Positions 1-8,918 of a stretch of 42,713 nt of DNA are shown in pieces. The stretch's first letter is position 1. The number at the start of each line of letters is the position of its first letter. The notes beneath the pieces are model-generated. The model searched no databases, had not been told where the DNA came from, and saw nothing but the letters and a program-made list of their open reading frames with translations. Source of the DNA: a bacterium (GTDB taxonomy: Bacteria > Actinomycetota > Coriobacteriia > Coriobacteriales > CADBOM01); assembly GCA_024698685.1 (NCBI GenBank), contig JAILQZ010000027.1:1-42713 (forward strand), written 5' to 3'. Made by a program: the position numbers and the translations under genes.

Positions 1-1000
1 GTTCCAGTTCCCCGGAGCGCCCGAGCCCGTCCAAACCGGCCTGTCCACCGGCTACCTGTATGAGATGGAGAACATCGAGCAGGTCAAGCAGGCCTACTAC
101 GATCAGCTCAAGTTCTTCATGAAGTGGGAAATCGACAACACTTGCGCCTACCAGTACGTGACGAGGCACAACCTGCCCGTGCCGATCGTCTCCGCTGCCA
201 TGGAGGGCTGCCTCGAGCAGGGTCGCGACGTCATGAACAACGGCGCGAAGTACACCAGCTGCGGCATCTCCTCGATCGGAACCGGCAACGTTGCCGACTC
301 TCTCGCGGCGATCGACACGCTCTGCTTCAAGACGAAGCGCTTCACCACCCGCGAGTTCTACGACGCGATGATGGCGAACTGGGAGGGCGAGCTTGGCGAG
401 CAGGTCCACGCGGCCATCGTCAACGAGTGCCCGGACTTCGGCAACGGCGACCCCTACGTCGACGAGTTCGGCCGCTGGGTCTTCCATGTCTTCGCCGAGA
501 TCTCGAATGGCCACATGACCCTCAACGGCATCTACCAGGCCGGAACCTTCCCGGTAACCTGCAACGTCGTCTTCGGGACGATGACGACCGCCACGCCTGA
601 CGGCCGCTACACCGGCGAGCCTCTGGCCGACGGCATCTCCGGAGTCCAGACCCGCGACGTCAACGGCCCGCTCGCAGTGCTCAAGTCGGTCAGCGAGTAC
701 GACTGCTTCGAGTATGGAAACGGCACGCTGTTCAACATGAAGTTCGGACACAACATCATCGCCAACGAGCAGACCCGCGGCAAGGTCCGCGATCTCATCG
801 AGACCTACTTCTTCGACTACAACGGCATGGAGATCCAGCTCAACTTCGTCGACTCCAAGACGATGAAGGAAGCGCAGATCGATCCTGAGAAGCACAAGGA
901 CCTCATCGTCCGCGTCGCCGGATTCTCCGCCTACTTCGTCGAGCAGGCCGAGGAGAGCCAAAACGACCTCATCCGCCGCACCGAGCAGGAAGTCGGTTAG
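1..1000 (+). CDS. Glycyl radical enzyme, C-terminal part (5' end outside window)
   Basis: The frame is open from base 2, so the first ATG at 65 is an internal Met and about 332 C-terminal residues are visible. The glycyl radical loop RVAGFSAYF lies 25 residues before the end, with the radical Gly codon at 920-922, matching the RVxGYSAYF signature of the pyruvate formate-lyase/diol dehydratase superfamily. The block GAKYT...ADSLAAI and the DGR-x4-EPLADGIS segment are also typical of this superfamily. The catalytic Cys (GCVE-type loop) must lie upstream, because it is normally 300 or more residues before the radical Gly. The substrate therefore cannot be assigned. An activating radical-SAM enzyme is required but is not in the window. 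A stem-loop follows at 1035-1069. The family call is secure; lyase, dehydratase or decarboxylase activity is undecided. Confidence 0.9.
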   Translation, partial: FQFPGAPEPVQTGLSTGYLYEMENIEQVKQAYYDQLKFFMKWEIDNTCAYQYVTRHNLPVPIVSAAMEGCLEQGRDVMNNGAKYTSCGISSIGTGNVADSLAAIDTLCFKTKRFTTREFYDAMMANWEGELGEQVHAAIVNECPDFGNGDPYVDEFGRWVFHVFAEISNGHMTLNGIYQAGTFPVTCNVVFGTMTTATPDGRYTGEPLADGISGVQTRDVNGPLAVLKSVSEYDCFEYGNGTLFNMKFGHNIIANEQTRGKVRDLIETYFFDYNGMEIQLNFVDSKTMKEAQIDPEKHKDLIVRVAGFSAYFVEQAEESQNDLIRRTEQEVG

Positions 1001-1034
1001 GCTCCTGCTCCCGTGCAACATATCGGCACGTTTC

Positions 1035-1069
1035 GGAGGTCTCGTCGGGAAGTTCCTGGCGAGATCTCC
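1035..1069 (+). terminator. Stem-loop downstream of the glycyl radical enzyme
   Basis: A 10-bp stem (1035-1044 with 1060-1069, one G-U pair) encloses a 15-nt loop, 35 bases after the stop codon. There is no clear T-run behind it, so it may be a weak terminator or a 3'-end stabilising hairpin. The rest of 1001-1278 holds no gene. A TAGAAT box at 1185-1190 is a possible -10 for the next gene, but it lacks a convincing -35. Confidence 0.4.
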
Positions 1070-1278
1070 CGATTCATATCCCCTTTCGAAGGAATCCTCG
1101 GCCTCCGCAGCGCTCCATAGCGGGAATTGACGAGATACATTCGCGATATGTGAATGATTCGGCACAAAACCCGTTTAAGTGGTTTAGAATGAAAAGACTG
1201 TACATTGAATCATTGCCCAAGGATGGAAGGGCCTTCGGCATATTGCGTTAGCGAAAGCAAACGATGAAAGGAGCAAGC

Positions 1279-3231
1279 ATGGCATTACCAGCCTCCAAGT
1301 ACCCCCTGACCTTGTCGCCCCTCAAGGTTGGACCGCTCACCTTGAAGAACCGCATCCAGTTCGCGCCCCACGCGCTGAACATGGTCACCGCGCAGGGCGA
1401 GCCCACCAACGACTTCGTCCGCAGCATCGAGAAGCAGGCCCGCACCGGCGTCGGCCTGATCACGATCTATGCAACCCCAGTCGACCGCGACACCGCAATC
1501 GACTACGCCTCGACGATCGACCTTACGAACGACAACTGCTGCTGCAACCTCGTCCGCGTGACCGAGGCTGCGCACATCCACGATGCCAAGATCTCGATCG
1601 AGCTCGTGCATGCAGGCCGCGGTGCCGACCCGGCACTCAACAAGAAGCCGTACGCGCTCGCTCCCTCCAACGTACCGATTCCTGGCCAGCAGGAGAACAT
1701 CAAGGTCATGGACGAGGACGATATGCAGCAAGTCATCAACAGCTATGTCGACTGCGCGCTGCGCGCAAAGCGCTGCAACTTCGACATGATCATGATGCAT
1801 GCCGCGCATGGCAACCTGATCGCCCAGTTCCTCAGCCCGCTCACCAACAAGCGCACCGACGAGTACGGTGGATCGCTTGAGAACCGCTTCCGCTTCCCGC
1901 TGAGGCTCCTCAAGGCCGTCCGCGAGGCCATCGGAAACGACATCGCAATCGAGATGCGCATCTCTGGCGACGAGCGCGTCGAGGGCGGAATGGGAATTGA
2001 AGAGGTCATCGAGTTCATCAAGCTCGCGCAGGAGTACATCGACATCGCTCACATCTCCTCCGGCCTCGTGGTCGATTGGCGCGCTTCCTTCTATACCATG
2101 CCTCCCTACTACAACCCGCGCGGCCTCAACATCCCGCTGGCAAAGCAGATCAAGGACTGCGAAGAGATCAAGATCCCCGTATCGGTCGTCGGCGGACTCG
2201 ATTCGCTCGAGATGATCGAGGACATCATCGCCTCTGGAAGCGCCGACGTTGGCGTTGTCTGCCGTCAGCTGATGGCCGACCCGGATATGATTCACAAGAC
2301 GCTCAAGGGCAAGCCCGAGGATGTCACTCCGTGCCTGCGCTGCTTCGGTTGCGCCGAGACCTTCGGCAGCTGGAGCCGTTGCGCGGTCAACCCGAGCCTC
2401 GACATGCTTCCGCCGTATGACAAGATCTACAAGGCAGACGAGCCGAAGACCGTCCTGGTCGTCGGTGGCGGAACCGCTGGCATGCAGGCGGCCAGGACCC
2501 TCGTAGCCCGCGGCCATAAGGTCACGCTGGCCGAGGCATCCGACCAGCTCGGCGGCGTCCTCCCGAGCATCTGCAACTTCTCCTTCAAGGGCGACCTCAA
2601 GAAGTACTACGAGTGGGCGGTTCGCACCACGATGAACTGCGGAGCCGAGATCCTGCTCAACACAAAGGTCGACGCGAAGTTCGTCGAGGATATGAACCCC
2701 GACGTCCTCTTCATCGCAGTCGGCTCCACTCCCGCCAAGCCTCCGATCCCGGGACTCGATAACGCCTATGGCGTCCTCGCAGTCGATCGTGGCGAGGTCG
2801 AGCCCCAGGGCAAGGTAGTCGTCTGCGGCGGCGGCGTTTCCGGTTGCGAGTGCGCTCTCGATCTCGCGATGCGCGGTTGCGACGTCACCGTCCTCGACAT
2901 GATCCCAACCGACAGCTTCGCCAGCGGCCTCGCGGGAATCACCCGCAACATGCTGATGATGCTCATCGGCGACAACAACGTGAAGATGGTCGGCGAGCAG
3001 CGCGTCACCGAGATCTCCGGCAATGGCGTCAAGACCGTCGGCGCCGATGGAAGCGAGAGCTTCTTCGAGGCCGACTACGTCGTCGATGCTTTCGGAATGG
3101 TTCCACGCAGGGATGTCATCGAGGAGCTCGACGGACTGATCATCGACACCTACAAGGTCGGCGATGCCAACGTCATCGGCAACATCAAGGGCGCGAACTT
3201 CAAGGCCTACACGATGGCTTGCCTGATCTAG
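1279..3231 (+). CDS. Old Yellow Enzyme-family Fe-S flavoprotein (NADH:flavin oxidoreductase / dienoyl-CoA reductase-like)
   Basis: A 650-residue protein. The start is ATG 1279, because the ATG at 1264 overlaps the Shine-Dalgarno AAAGGAG. Architecture follows 2,4-dienoyl-CoA reductase/BaiCD-type enzymes: an N-terminal FMN-binding TIM barrel (about 1-345) with the HAAHGNLIAQFLSP and RTDEYGGS motifs, an Fe-S cysteine cluster, then two Rossmann folds (VVGGGTAGMQ near residue 393 and VCGGGVSGCE near 517) for FAD and NAD(P)H. Such enzymes reduce activated C=C bonds using NAD(P)H. The cysteines are C352, C355, C358 and C368 (C-x2-C-x2-C-x9-C), compressed relative to the usual C-x2-C-x3-C-x11-C. The gene follows the glycyl radical enzyme on the same strand, perhaps in one catabolic locus. 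The substrate is unknown; bile acids, plant phenolics or enoates are all possible. Confidence 0.9.
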   Translation: MALPASKYPLTLSPLKVGPLTLKNRIQFAPHALNMVTAQGEPTNDFVRSIEKQARTGVGLITIYATPVDRDTAIDYASTIDLTNDNCCCNLVRVTEAAHIHDAKISIELVHAGRGADPALNKKPYALAPSNVPIPGQQENIKVMDEDDMQQVINSYVDCALRAKRCNFDMIMMHAAHGNLIAQFLSPLTNKRTDEYGGSLENRFRFPLRLLKAVREAIGNDIAIEMRISGDERVEGGMGIEEVIEFIKLAQEYIDIAHISSGLVVDWRASFYTMPPYYNPRGLNIPLAKQIKDCEEIKIPVSVVGGLDSLEMIEDIIASGSADVGVVCRQLMADPDMIHKTLKGKPEDVTPCLRCFGCAETFGSWSRCAVNPSLDMLPPYDKIYKADEPKTVLVVGGGTAGMQAARTLVARGHKVTLAEASDQLGGVLPSICNFSFKGDLKKYYEWAVRTTMNCGAEILLNTKVDAKFVEDMNPDVLFIAVGSTPAKPPIPGLDNAYGVLAVDRGEVEPQGKVVVCGGGVSGCECALDLAMRGCDVTVLDMIPTDSFASGLAGITRNMLMMLIGDNNVKMVGEQRVTEISGNGVKTVGADGSESFFEADYVVDAFGMVPRRDVIEELDGLIIDTYKVGDANVIGNIKGANFKAYTMACLI

Positions 3232-3266
3232 GGCATCGGCATATATCGCAGTATTCGCCAAACGAG

Positions 3267-3295
3267 AAGAGCCCGGGTTTCGTACCCGGGCTCTT
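3267..3295. terminator. Bidirectional rho-independent terminator between convergent genes
   Basis: A perfect 12-bp stem (3267-3278 with 3284-3295) has a 5-nt loop and ends in CTCTTT on the plus strand. The same AAGAG arm gives CTCTT on the minus strand. It lies 35 bases after one flavoprotein gene and 43 bases after the other. Confidence 0.85.
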
Positions 3296-3338
3296 TGCTT
3301 GTGGCTTCGAACCGGCCGAAGGGGCCGATTGCGATCTG

Positions 3339-5288
3339 CTAGAAGCGAACCGTCTCGTGGAAGGCGGTGTAGCAGGCATTCGCGATGCTCATGGGCATTC
3401 CGCCGCAGTCGCCGAGGATGTAGGTCTCGGGAACGAGGTCCTCGAACTCCTCGAAGTTCTCAGTGATCGGCTTCATGCCGAAGGCGGTGACGACGGAGTC
3501 GCAGGGCAGGACGCTCTTGCGCCAGTTGTGATCCATGATGTGGACGCCCTCGTCATCGACGAACTCGACGGTGTTGCCGCCGATGATCGTGACATTGTGG
3601 TCCTTGAGGAGCTTGAAGAGCATGTTGCGAACCGCGATGAAGATCTCGAGACCCATCTCGCTGCGCTCCTTCATGTCGACGACGGTGACCTCCTTGCCCT
3701 TCATGGCAAGGCCGAGAGCGCACTCGAGGCCGCTCATGCCAGCGCCGCAGACGACTACCTTGTCGCCAACCTCGACCTGCTCGCTATCGACGGAGACGAC
3801 ATCGACTACCTCGGGGCGATCCATACCCGGAATCGGCGGGACGAAGAGGTCCGCGCCCACTGCGAGATAGAGCAGGTCGGGATTCTCGGCCGCGACGATC
3901 TCGGGAGTTGCCTTGGTGTTGAGGCGAATGTCGGCGCCGCAGTTCATCGTGGTGCGGATGTCCCACTCGGTGTACTGGCGCAGGTCCTCCTTGAAGGGAA
4001 GGTGGTTGATCTGGTTCAGTCGGCCGCCAAGGGTGTCGGAGGCCTCGAACAGGACGACCTCGTGGCCGCGCTGGCGCAGCGTCTGGGCTGCCATCATGCC
4101 GGCAGGGCCGCCACCGACGACGACGGCCTTCTTCGGCCACGGCGACGGGGTGATAACCTCGTACTTGGCCTCGTTGCCAAGGGCGGGGTTGATCGCGCAG
4201 GAGATCGGGATGCCCACGGAGGTGTTTCCGCAGCAGACCTGATAGCAGCGCAGGCAGGGACGAACTTCCTCGCTCGCACCGCGCTTGCACTTGTGGAGCA
4301 TGTCCGGATCGGCGAGGAAGCCGCGGGCCATGGCGATCATGTCGGCCTTGCCCGCTGCGAGGATCTCCTCGGCCATATCGGGATTCTTGATCGATCCGAC
4401 GACGGAGACCGGAATCTTCAGGGCCTTCTTCATAGCCTCGGAATAGCCGACGTTGTGCGCGAACGGATGATAGTAAGGCGGCATGGTGTAGAACTCGTAG
4501 TCGGGATCGACGAGCAGTCCGCGCGAGCAGTTGACCAGGTCGATGTAATCCTGAGCCTTCTCGAGGAACCTGATGGTGTCCTCGATGCGCATGCCCTCGG
4601 GGAGGATCTCATCGCCGGAGATGCGGTACTCGATGCCGAAGTCGTTGCCGCACTTGTCGCGGATGGCCTCGAGGATCTGCAGCGGGAGCCTGCAGCGGTT
4701 GTCGAACGATCCGCCGTAGTGGTCGGTGCGGTGGTTGAACGCCGGCGAGAGCCACGATGCGATCATGTTGCCGTGGGCGCCATGGATCGTGCACATATCG
4801 AATCCGGCGGTCTTCAGGCGATATGCGCAATCGGCATACTGCTTGATGAGATGGTCGATCTCGGGCTGCTCCATCTCCTTGACCCACTTGGCGCGGCCAG
4901 GCAGCGGGGTCGGGGCGAGGGCGTAGGGGGTGGCCAGCTGATCGGGATCCGCGTTGCGCCCGGCGTGGACCATCTCGGCGGAGATCTTCGCGCCGTGGCG
5001 ATGGGCTGCATCGGCGATGCGGGCGAGGCCCATGATCATCGAATCCCTGCAGATGTTGAGCTCGCCATAGAAGTCGATGCCGGTCTCCTCGTCGATCGCG
5101 GTGGCGCCGATGGTGATCAGCGCAACGCCGGTCTTGGCCTGCATCTCGATGAAGTTGACGTAATCGGTCGTAACCTCACCGGAGGCGCTGGTGAGGCAGC
5201 AGACCATGGGCGAGAACTCGAGACGATTCTTCATCGTCATGTTTCCGACCTTGATCGGAGTCATCAGGTTCGGATACCTTTTGCTCAT
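3339..5288 (-). CDS. Old Yellow Enzyme-family Fe-S flavoprotein, second copy
   Basis: A 649-residue paralogue of the 1279-3231 product with the same layout: FMN TIM barrel (GAHGNMIASWLSPA, RTDHYGGS), Fe-S cluster and tandem nucleotide-binding folds (VVGGGPAGMMAAQTL; VCGAGMSGLECALGL). Its cysteines follow the canonical C-x2-C-x3-C-x11-C pattern (CLRCYQVC ... SC), unlike the first copy. The start is the ATG at 5288, preceded on the minus strand by GGAAGGAGCTTTTCA. An upstream in-frame ATG at 5336 would add 16 residues before that site and is less likely. It is convergent with the first copy, so the two are separately expressed. Role inferred: NAD(P)H-dependent reduction of an unsaturated carbonyl, enoate or CoA ester in the cytoplasm. 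Substrate unknown. Confidence 0.9.
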   Translation of the reverse strand: MSKRYPNLMTPIKVGNMTMKNRLEFSPMVCCLTSASGEVTTDYVNFIEMQAKTGVALITIGATAIDEETGIDFYGELNICRDSMIMGLARIADAAHRHGAKISAEMVHAGRNADPDQLATPYALAPTPLPGRAKWVKEMEQPEIDHLIKQYADCAYRLKTAGFDMCTIHGAHGNMIASWLSPAFNHRTDHYGGSFDNRCRLPLQILEAIRDKCGNDFGIEYRISGDEILPEGMRIEDTIRFLEKAQDYIDLVNCSRGLLVDPDYEFYTMPPYYHPFAHNVGYSEAMKKALKIPVSVVGSIKNPDMAEEILAAGKADMIAMARGFLADPDMLHKCKRGASEEVRPCLRCYQVCCGNTSVGIPISCAINPALGNEAKYEVITPSPWPKKAVVVGGGPAGMMAAQTLRQRGHEVVLFEASDTLGGRLNQINHLPFKEDLRQYTEWDIRTTMNCGADIRLNTKATPEIVAAENPDLLYLAVGADLFVPPIPGMDRPEVVDVVSVDSEQVEVGDKVVVCGAGMSGLECALGLAMKGKEVTVVDMKERSEMGLEIFIAVRNMLFKLLKDHNVTIIGGNTVEFVDDEGVHIMDHNWRKSVLPCDSVVTAFGMKPITENFEEFEDLVPETYILGDCGGMPMSIANACYTAFHETVRF

Positions 5289-5514
5289 TGAAAAGCTCCT
5301 TCCTATCTTCTCAGGGCATGCCTCGGCGCATTCCATGCCGCGGCAATCTCAGTGAATCTTCCAATCCGCCCTCTTCGCAAACGCCTTGAGGGCTACCTTA
5401 TTATTCTATCAATCCAATACACAATTGGTGCTGGCGTTGCAAAAAAAGTGACATTTGGAAACCGATTGGCGGCTTAGAAAAAAACCTATTGGACAAGGCG
5501 CGCAAAACTGGCAA

Positions 5515-5543
5515 GCAAAAGAAAAGAGCCCTCAAGGGGCTCT
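5515..5543 (-). terminator. Terminator of tRNA-Leu
   Basis: On the minus strand a 7-bp stem (5525-5531 with 5537-5543, 5-nt loop) is followed by TTTTCTTTT. It begins 12 bases past the tRNA 3' end. Confidence 0.8.
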
Positions 5544-5554
5544 GGGGTTTCGAT

Positions 5555-5642
5555 TGGTGCGGGTGAAAGGACTTGAACCTTCATGAGGGTAAACCTCACA
5601 TGGACCTGAACCATGCGCGTCTGCCAATTCCGCCACACCCGC
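5555..5642 (-). tRNA. tRNA-Leu (anticodon CAG)
   Basis: The 88-nt class II tRNA begins GCGGGTG and ends CACCCGC-A-CCA, with CCA encoded. The 7-bp acceptor stem is perfect. The anticodon loop reads TTCAGGT, giving anticodon CAG. The extended variable arm and the TTCAAGTCC T-loop region support Leu identity. The rest of 5289-5770 has no gene; an AT-rich stretch around 5397-5490 probably holds the promoter of the minus-strand flavoprotein, but I cannot place its boxes with confidence. Confidence 0.95.
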
Positions 5643-5690
5643 ACTCGCAATTGAGGATGGTACCACAAATAGGCAAAAACGCGCCATATC

Positions 5691-5718
5691 TTGAGAAAAC
5701 GGCTACAATAATTACGAT
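5691..5718 (+). promoter_or_regulatory. Candidate promoter of the membrane Ser/Thr kinase
   Basis: TTGAGA (5691-5696), a 16-bp spacer and TACGAT (5713-5718) lie about 52 bases upstream of the GTG start. This is a sigma-70-like arrangement found by eye only. Confidence 0.45.
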
Positions 5719-5770
5719 AGGCGGCAAATGTGCAAATGCAACTTAAATGAAGAACGCCTGAGGAGACGAC

Positions 5771-7759
5771 GTGGAGTCGGAACTTCTTCTGAATCGCTAC
5801 ATATTGCAGGATAGGCTCGGCGGCGGCAGCGGCGGCGAAGTCTATCTCGCTTGGGACACCAGGATGAGGCGAAACGTCGCCATAAAGAGGATCCCGCTCC
5901 CCATCTACCAGCAATCGGATTCCATACCTGGCCTCGAAGAGGCCCGAACGGCCGCCAAGCTATCCGACCAGCGCATCATCAGCGTCCACGACTTCGAGGA
6001 GACGGGAAACGAGGCGCTGCTGATCATGGAGTTCGTCGACGGCATCTCACTCGGCGCTCTGATGGACACGATACCGCGCCTGCTCACCCCCGACGAGATA
6101 GCCTCGATAGCGCAAAACGTCGGCAAGGCGCTCCAGTACGCACACAACCACAACGTGCTGCACCTCGACGTCAAGCCCGACAACGTCATGCTCGACATGA
6201 GCGGACAGACCAAGATGACCGACTTCGGCCTTGCGCGCCTGGGCCAGAGGTCCGGCTTCGGCGTGGCAACCGGCGGAACTATCGGCTACATGCCCCCCGA
6301 GCAGATCTCGGGCGGCGAGGTCAGCGAGGCCACAGACCAGTGGGCCTTCGCGATGGTGATCTACGAGCTGGTCACCGGGAGCAACCCCTTCATCGCGCCC
6401 ACCTTCGCGGAGTCGGCCAGCCTCATCGCCAGCAGCGATATCTACCTCCCCTCCAGCATCCGCGAGGAGTTCGACGAGGAGTTCGACGAGATCCTCTTCA
6501 CAGCGCTCAGCATCGAGCCGCAGGACAGGTTCGCCTCGATCGGCGAGTTCATCACCGAGCTTATCCCGCATCTGGGCAACCCGAAGAACGGTCGCGCACG
6601 CCTCAAGAAGCTCATTCCAACGCTGCGCGAGCCGATGATCTTGGGCAGCCCGCAGGATCGCGCGGAGGCGATGCAGCAGCTGGCGATCGCCCGAGCATTC
6701 CCCAATGTCGACGCAGGGCAGATCTCAGACGACGATGGCGAATTCTACAACTACGAATACGAGGGCGGGGCCGACGACATCATCGAGCGTGGCGACGATG
6801 GCGAGTACATCGATGCCTACGGATCGGAGTCGGTCAACCCCTACGACGAGCGCATCGTCAAGCACAGCCGCAGGCGCGGCGACGATTACGGGGACGAGGA
6901 CGGCTACGACGAGCCCGTCTACCGCAGGAGCCTGCGCGAACGCGCCGATGATCTGCGAGCGGGCTTCGAGCGCAGCGGCGCGCGCATCGCAGGGCACCTG
7001 ATAGGCGGCATGTGCAGCGGAGTGGTCGGGGCGATCGGAGTGCTCAACCTCGGCCTCGACCAGCAGATCATCAACTGGGCGGCGATTGCGGTGCTGGCGA
7101 TAGTCGGCGGCGCATTCCCGCGCATTGGGCCTGGCCTGTCGCTGCTGACGGTGGCCGCGGCGATGATCATCAATGGCTGGATTGCCCAAGGTGCCATCCT
7201 GGCAATCCTCACGATCATCTGGTGGATCTTCCTCGGGCGCATGGGCCTATCGGAATCCAACTGCGCCGTGCTCGCACCAAGCGCCTCCGTCATCGGGCTC
7301 GGTATGCTCCAACCGCTGATGACCGGCTACATGCTTCCCCTGCGAAAGACGCTCCTCACCTCGGCATTCGGCGTTGCGATCATGCTCCTGCTCGCCCCGA
7401 TCACGGGCAACTCGAGCATCTTCTCCGCAGACTTCATCATGATGGAGAATTCCTCGGCGGCGCAGCTCGCGGTGATGGATTTCTACGGCAGCGTCACGAC
7501 GTGGATCGTAGTTGGAGGATGGATCCTCTCTGCAATCTGCATCGCTCTCTTCTCTCTCAACAAGGGCATGGTCATGTCGGTGCTCGGAGCGATCGTCTCC
7601 AGCGCCATCATGGTCGGAATCATCGCTGCCTGCGCAATGCTGTCAGCGGCCTTTCTCCCCGCAATGGACTGGCATCTGATCGTGACGGTCGGAATCCCGA
7701 TGCTGATCGCATGCTTCTGCATCTGGCTGTACGTCCCCGAACCCCCAACCGATGCCTAG
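5771..7759 (+). CDS. Polytopic membrane Ser/Thr protein kinase
   Basis: A 662-residue Hanks-type kinase starting at GTG 5771, with AGGAGA four bases upstream. The kinase domain spans about 8-275: glycine loop LGGGSGGEVY, ATP-anchoring K39, catalytic loop H131-L132-D133-x-K135-x2-N138, D151-F-G and a PPEQ in place of APE. The HRD Arg is replaced by Leu, so this is a non-RD kinase whose activation may not depend on activation-loop phosphorylation in the usual way. A charged, Asp/Tyr-rich low-complexity linker follows (about 315-385). The C-terminal 240 residues hold roughly eight hydrophobic segments, so the kinase is cytoplasmic on a multipass membrane anchor, unlike single-TM PASTA kinases. 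It lies just upstream of the FHA/phosphatase operon, separated by 154 bases, suggesting it shares substrates with that system. Sensor input unknown. Confidence 0.9.
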   Translation: MESELLLNRYILQDRLGGGSGGEVYLAWDTRMRRNVAIKRIPLPIYQQSDSIPGLEEARTAAKLSDQRIISVHDFEETGNEALLIMEFVDGISLGALMDTIPRLLTPDEIASIAQNVGKALQYAHNHNVLHLDVKPDNVMLDMSGQTKMTDFGLARLGQRSGFGVATGGTIGYMPPEQISGGEVSEATDQWAFAMVIYELVTGSNPFIAPTFAESASLIASSDIYLPSSIREEFDEEFDEILFTALSIEPQDRFASIGEFITELIPHLGNPKNGRARLKKLIPTLREPMILGSPQDRAEAMQQLAIARAFPNVDAGQISDDDGEFYNYEYEGGADDIIERGDDGEYIDAYGSESVNPYDERIVKHSRRRGDDYGDEDGYDEPVYRRSLRERADDLRAGFERSGARIAGHLIGGMCSGVVGAIGVLNLGLDQQIINWAAIAVLAIVGGAFPRIGPGLSLLTVAAAMIINGWIAQGAILAILTIIWWIFLGRMGLSESNCAVLAPSASVIGLGMLQPLMTGYMLPLRKTLLTSAFGVAIMLLLAPITGNSSIFSADFIMMENSSAAQLAVMDFYGSVTTWIVVGGWILSAICIALFSLNKGMVMSVLGAIVSSAIMVGIIAACAMLSAAFLPAMDWHLIVTVGIPMLIACFCIWLYVPEPPTDA

Positions 7760-7913
7760 AGGTGCGCAGATGGCAGTTCCCGAGAGCCCGCTAACCCACG
7801 TCGAGCCGATATTCACGAAACAAACATCATGTTGAGGCCTATTTTCACAAAACGTTCAAATGCAAGTGAGAGAATCATGCTCTGCAGACTTGATGCGCTA
7901 GGAGGACATTCAG

Positions 7914-8915
7914 ATGAGCATCTTCGATAGATTCGAGGGGAAGATGGACGACTTCATGGACAATGCGGCCGGGTCGCTGTTCAAGTCCCCCATTGAGCCA
8001 TCGCAGATCGCCAAGAAGTGCGAGAAGCAGATGCACCGCAACAAGCTTGTGGGCGCTGGCGTGCAATATGCGCCGACGCTATACACGGTGCTAGTCAACA
8101 TCGATGATGACGAAAGGCTCTTCGGCTTCTACCCGACGATGGCCGGAGAGCTGGAAACCTTCCTGATCGGCCGAGCCGGAGAGGAGGGGCTGGCGCTCGA
8201 ATCGCGCCCGCTCGTTCGCTTCATCGCCGATGAGAGACTCAAGCGCGGAAAGTTCGATGTTATCGCCGAGGTGGTCGATGCCGACATCATCGACGAGCTG
8301 CGCGAGGAAGAGGCCCGGTACTACGGCATCTCCACAGGCAGCCAACGCAACGAGCCAAGCCCGCGCTCCCAGAGGGCATCCTCCTACGACCGCGCCCCAT
8401 CCTACGGCAGCGGCTCCGCCTATGACCGTCCGCAGCGCTCGCGCGCAAACGAGAGCTACGACGTGTTCGACGACTTGAACCAGCTCCGCGAGAACATGCC
8501 CGCCGAGCCCGTCTTCATCAATCCGTTCGAAGAGGACGTCGAGCCTCCGGTCATGATCCCCGTGGCGGTCCCTCCGGTGGCGACCCCCGCGAGCCCTGAG
8601 CCCAAGCAGCCAGGCCGCCAATACGGCGTGCAGGCCTGCTGCCTGATGGACGCGCGCACCGGCAAGGTCTATCCGCTCGACTACGACATCGTGGTCCTCG
8701 GGCGCGAGAGCACCTGCGACATCGTCATCAACGACTCCTCGATCTCGCGCGAGCACGCGCAGTTCGAGCTCGACCAGATGGGCAACTGGATCGTCTACGA
8801 CCTCGACTCGACCAACGGCACGCTCGTCAACAACATCAGCGTCAAGCAGGCTAAGCTGCGCTTCGGCGACCAGCTGACCTTCGGCACGACCATCCTGCAA
8901 TTCCGGAAAGGATAG
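7914..8915 (+). CDS. fhaA: FhaA-like protein: DUF3662 domain plus FHA domain
   Basis: 333 residues starting at ATG 7914 with AGGAGG upstream. The N-terminal 130 residues match the FhaA_N (DUF3662) pattern beginning MSIFDRFEGKMDDF. A Ser/Arg/Tyr-rich disordered linker (about 140-240) follows, then a C-terminal FHA domain (about 250-333) with the GRESTCDIVI, SREHA and DSTNGT phosphothreonine-binding motifs. In mycobacteria the homologue binds phosphorylated cell-wall proteins and modulates peptidoglycan synthesis. It heads a run of five same-strand genes with gaps from -4 to 74 bases. Upstream, TTGAGG at 7832 with TTCAAA 17 bases later is a weak promoter candidate. Confidence 0.9.
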   Translation: MSIFDRFEGKMDDFMDNAAGSLFKSPIEPSQIAKKCEKQMHRNKLVGAGVQYAPTLYTVLVNIDDDERLFGFYPTMAGELETFLIGRAGEEGLALESRPLVRFIADERLKRGKFDVIAEVVDADIIDELREEEARYYGISTGSQRNEPSPRSQRASSYDRAPSYGSGSAYDRPQRSRANESYDVFDDLNQLRENMPAEPVFINPFEEDVEPPVMIPVAVPPVATPASPEPKQPGRQYGVQACCLMDARTGKVYPLDYDIVVLGRESTCDIVINDSSISREHAQFELDQMGNWIVYDLDSTNGTLVNNISVKQAKLRFGDQLTFGTTILQFRKG

Positions 8916-8918
8916 GCC

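Noticed and set aside
200-240. EGCLEQGRD of the glycyl radical enzyme as the catalytic GCxE Cys loop
   Set aside because: It lies only about 240 residues before the radical Gly, whereas the catalytic Cys is normally over 300 residues away. It aligns better with the conserved C-I-E-K-G-K-D type segment before the GAKY block.
1285-5291. Long antisense or alternative frames over the two flavoprotein genes (for example 658 codons minus at 1285-3261 and 815 codons plus at 2844-5291)
   Set aside because: They run through recognisable flavoprotein genes, have Asp/Val/Ala/Arg-skewed composition without motifs, and reflect GC-rich codon periodicity.
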